Source of the DNA: PALSA-894 sp049698215
Lineage (GTDB): Bacteria > Pseudomonadota > Alphaproteobacteria > Rhizobiales > Xanthobacteraceae
Length of the DNA stretch: 30,831 bases
Assembly: GCA_049698215.1 (NCBI GenBank)
Contig: JBAVXH010000119.1
Coordinates: 1-30,831 of the forward strand
Direction: 5' to 3'
Position numbers and translations under genes: made by a program. The first letter of the stretch is position 1; each line of letters starts with the position of its first letter. The notes below the pieces were generated by a model. The model ran no database searches. It was given only the letters and a program-made list of their open reading frames with translations, and was not told the origin of the DNA. This document shows, piece by piece, positions 30,551 to 30,831 of the stretch.

Positions 30551-30831
30551 GTGTGACGGAGTACTGCGCGCCGATCCGATGAACAAGGGATGAACGAGTC
30601 GGCCACGATCCCTACGTAATTACCGATTTAACTTTGCGCATCGCAGGCCGGCATCGAAGATGCCGTGTCTGCAATCGATCGAACGGCCGATGAGGCTGGA
30701 GCGGAAACGAAGCGGTCGCCCGGACGTCAATTCGCGTCGCTAGGGAACCTCTTCGGAAACGCTGCAGCCAGTGGAGAGTGGGAATGAACGGGGTCGCCCA
30801 TAGGACCCGTCCGGTCGCGGACCAACCTAGG
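30551..30831. other. Upstream region of parC, no gene recognised
   Basis: The 281 bases upstream of parC hold no ORF I would call. An ATG at 30784 behind GGAGAG is open to the window end for 16 codons and could begin a plus-strand gene, but nothing about it is recognisable. The parC promoter should lie here; the AT-rich segment at 30616-30635 is the most likely place. Confidence 0.4.

Noticed and set aside
30784..30831. Start of a plus-strand gene at the window end
   Set aside because: Sixteen codons with a fair ribosome-binding site are too few to support a call.

Overview
The window reads as a high-GC alphaproteobacterial chromosome, most likely Rhizobiales (Bradyrhizobium, Rhodopseudomonas or Xanthobacteraceae-like). 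The grounds are a DUF2336 protein, an orphan Bug/TctC receptor, a TRAP operon, a MaeB malic enzyme with a phosphotransacetylase tail, Bpt, a rhizobial-type Fur/Mur-like hexamer array in front of mntH, and an alphaproteobacterial ParC. The species assignment is inference from gene content and style. I see no rRNA, tRNA, CRISPR array, prophage or intact insertion sequence. Nearly all of the DNA is coding and no gene-free stretch exceeds 300 bases.

Layout. 1-4.8 kb: the 3' end of a DUF2336 gene, convergent with an exported cupin-like protein with a basic tail; a CSS-EAL cyclic-di-GMP phosphodiesterase; a divergent PfkB-type sugar kinase; and an exported amidohydrolase. 4.8-8.7 kb: maeB, two small proteins (one DUF2171) with a terminator, and an exported protein built from two ABM domains. 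8.7-11.5 kb: a palindromic repeat, then a FAD monooxygenase divergent from a Bug receptor, which may together handle an organic or aromatic acid, followed by a transposase scrap. 11.5-13.3 kb: a small Cys-rich exported protein, a coiled-coil protein and a DMT exporter. 13.4-16.4 kb: a complete TRAP transporter (dctP, hairpin, dctQ, dctM) ending in a terminator shared with a convergent cold-shock gene.

16.4-19.5 kb, all on the minus strand: cspA, a small SH3-like protein, a crotonase-fold enzyme with an isomerase-type active site, a C-terminal CxxCH cytochrome and a SAM methyltransferase. 19.5-22.3 kb: an orphan LivH-type permease carrying a lipoprotein-like signal and an extra N-terminal domain, divergent from an RDD membrane protein, then bpt. 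22.3-25.6 kb: an exported NHL beta-propeller, a small membrane protein and mntH with a visible promoter and operator. 25.6-30.8 kb: a VCBS/cadherin-like surface protein divergent from mntH and convergent with parC.

I found no defence island or clearly new multi-gene system. The most unusual items are the lipoprotein-LivH fusion with its (CTG)8 tract, the stacked hairpins between mntH and the VCBS gene, the redox-type cysteine pair in the EAL protein, the isomerase-like crotonase and the mobile-element remnants.
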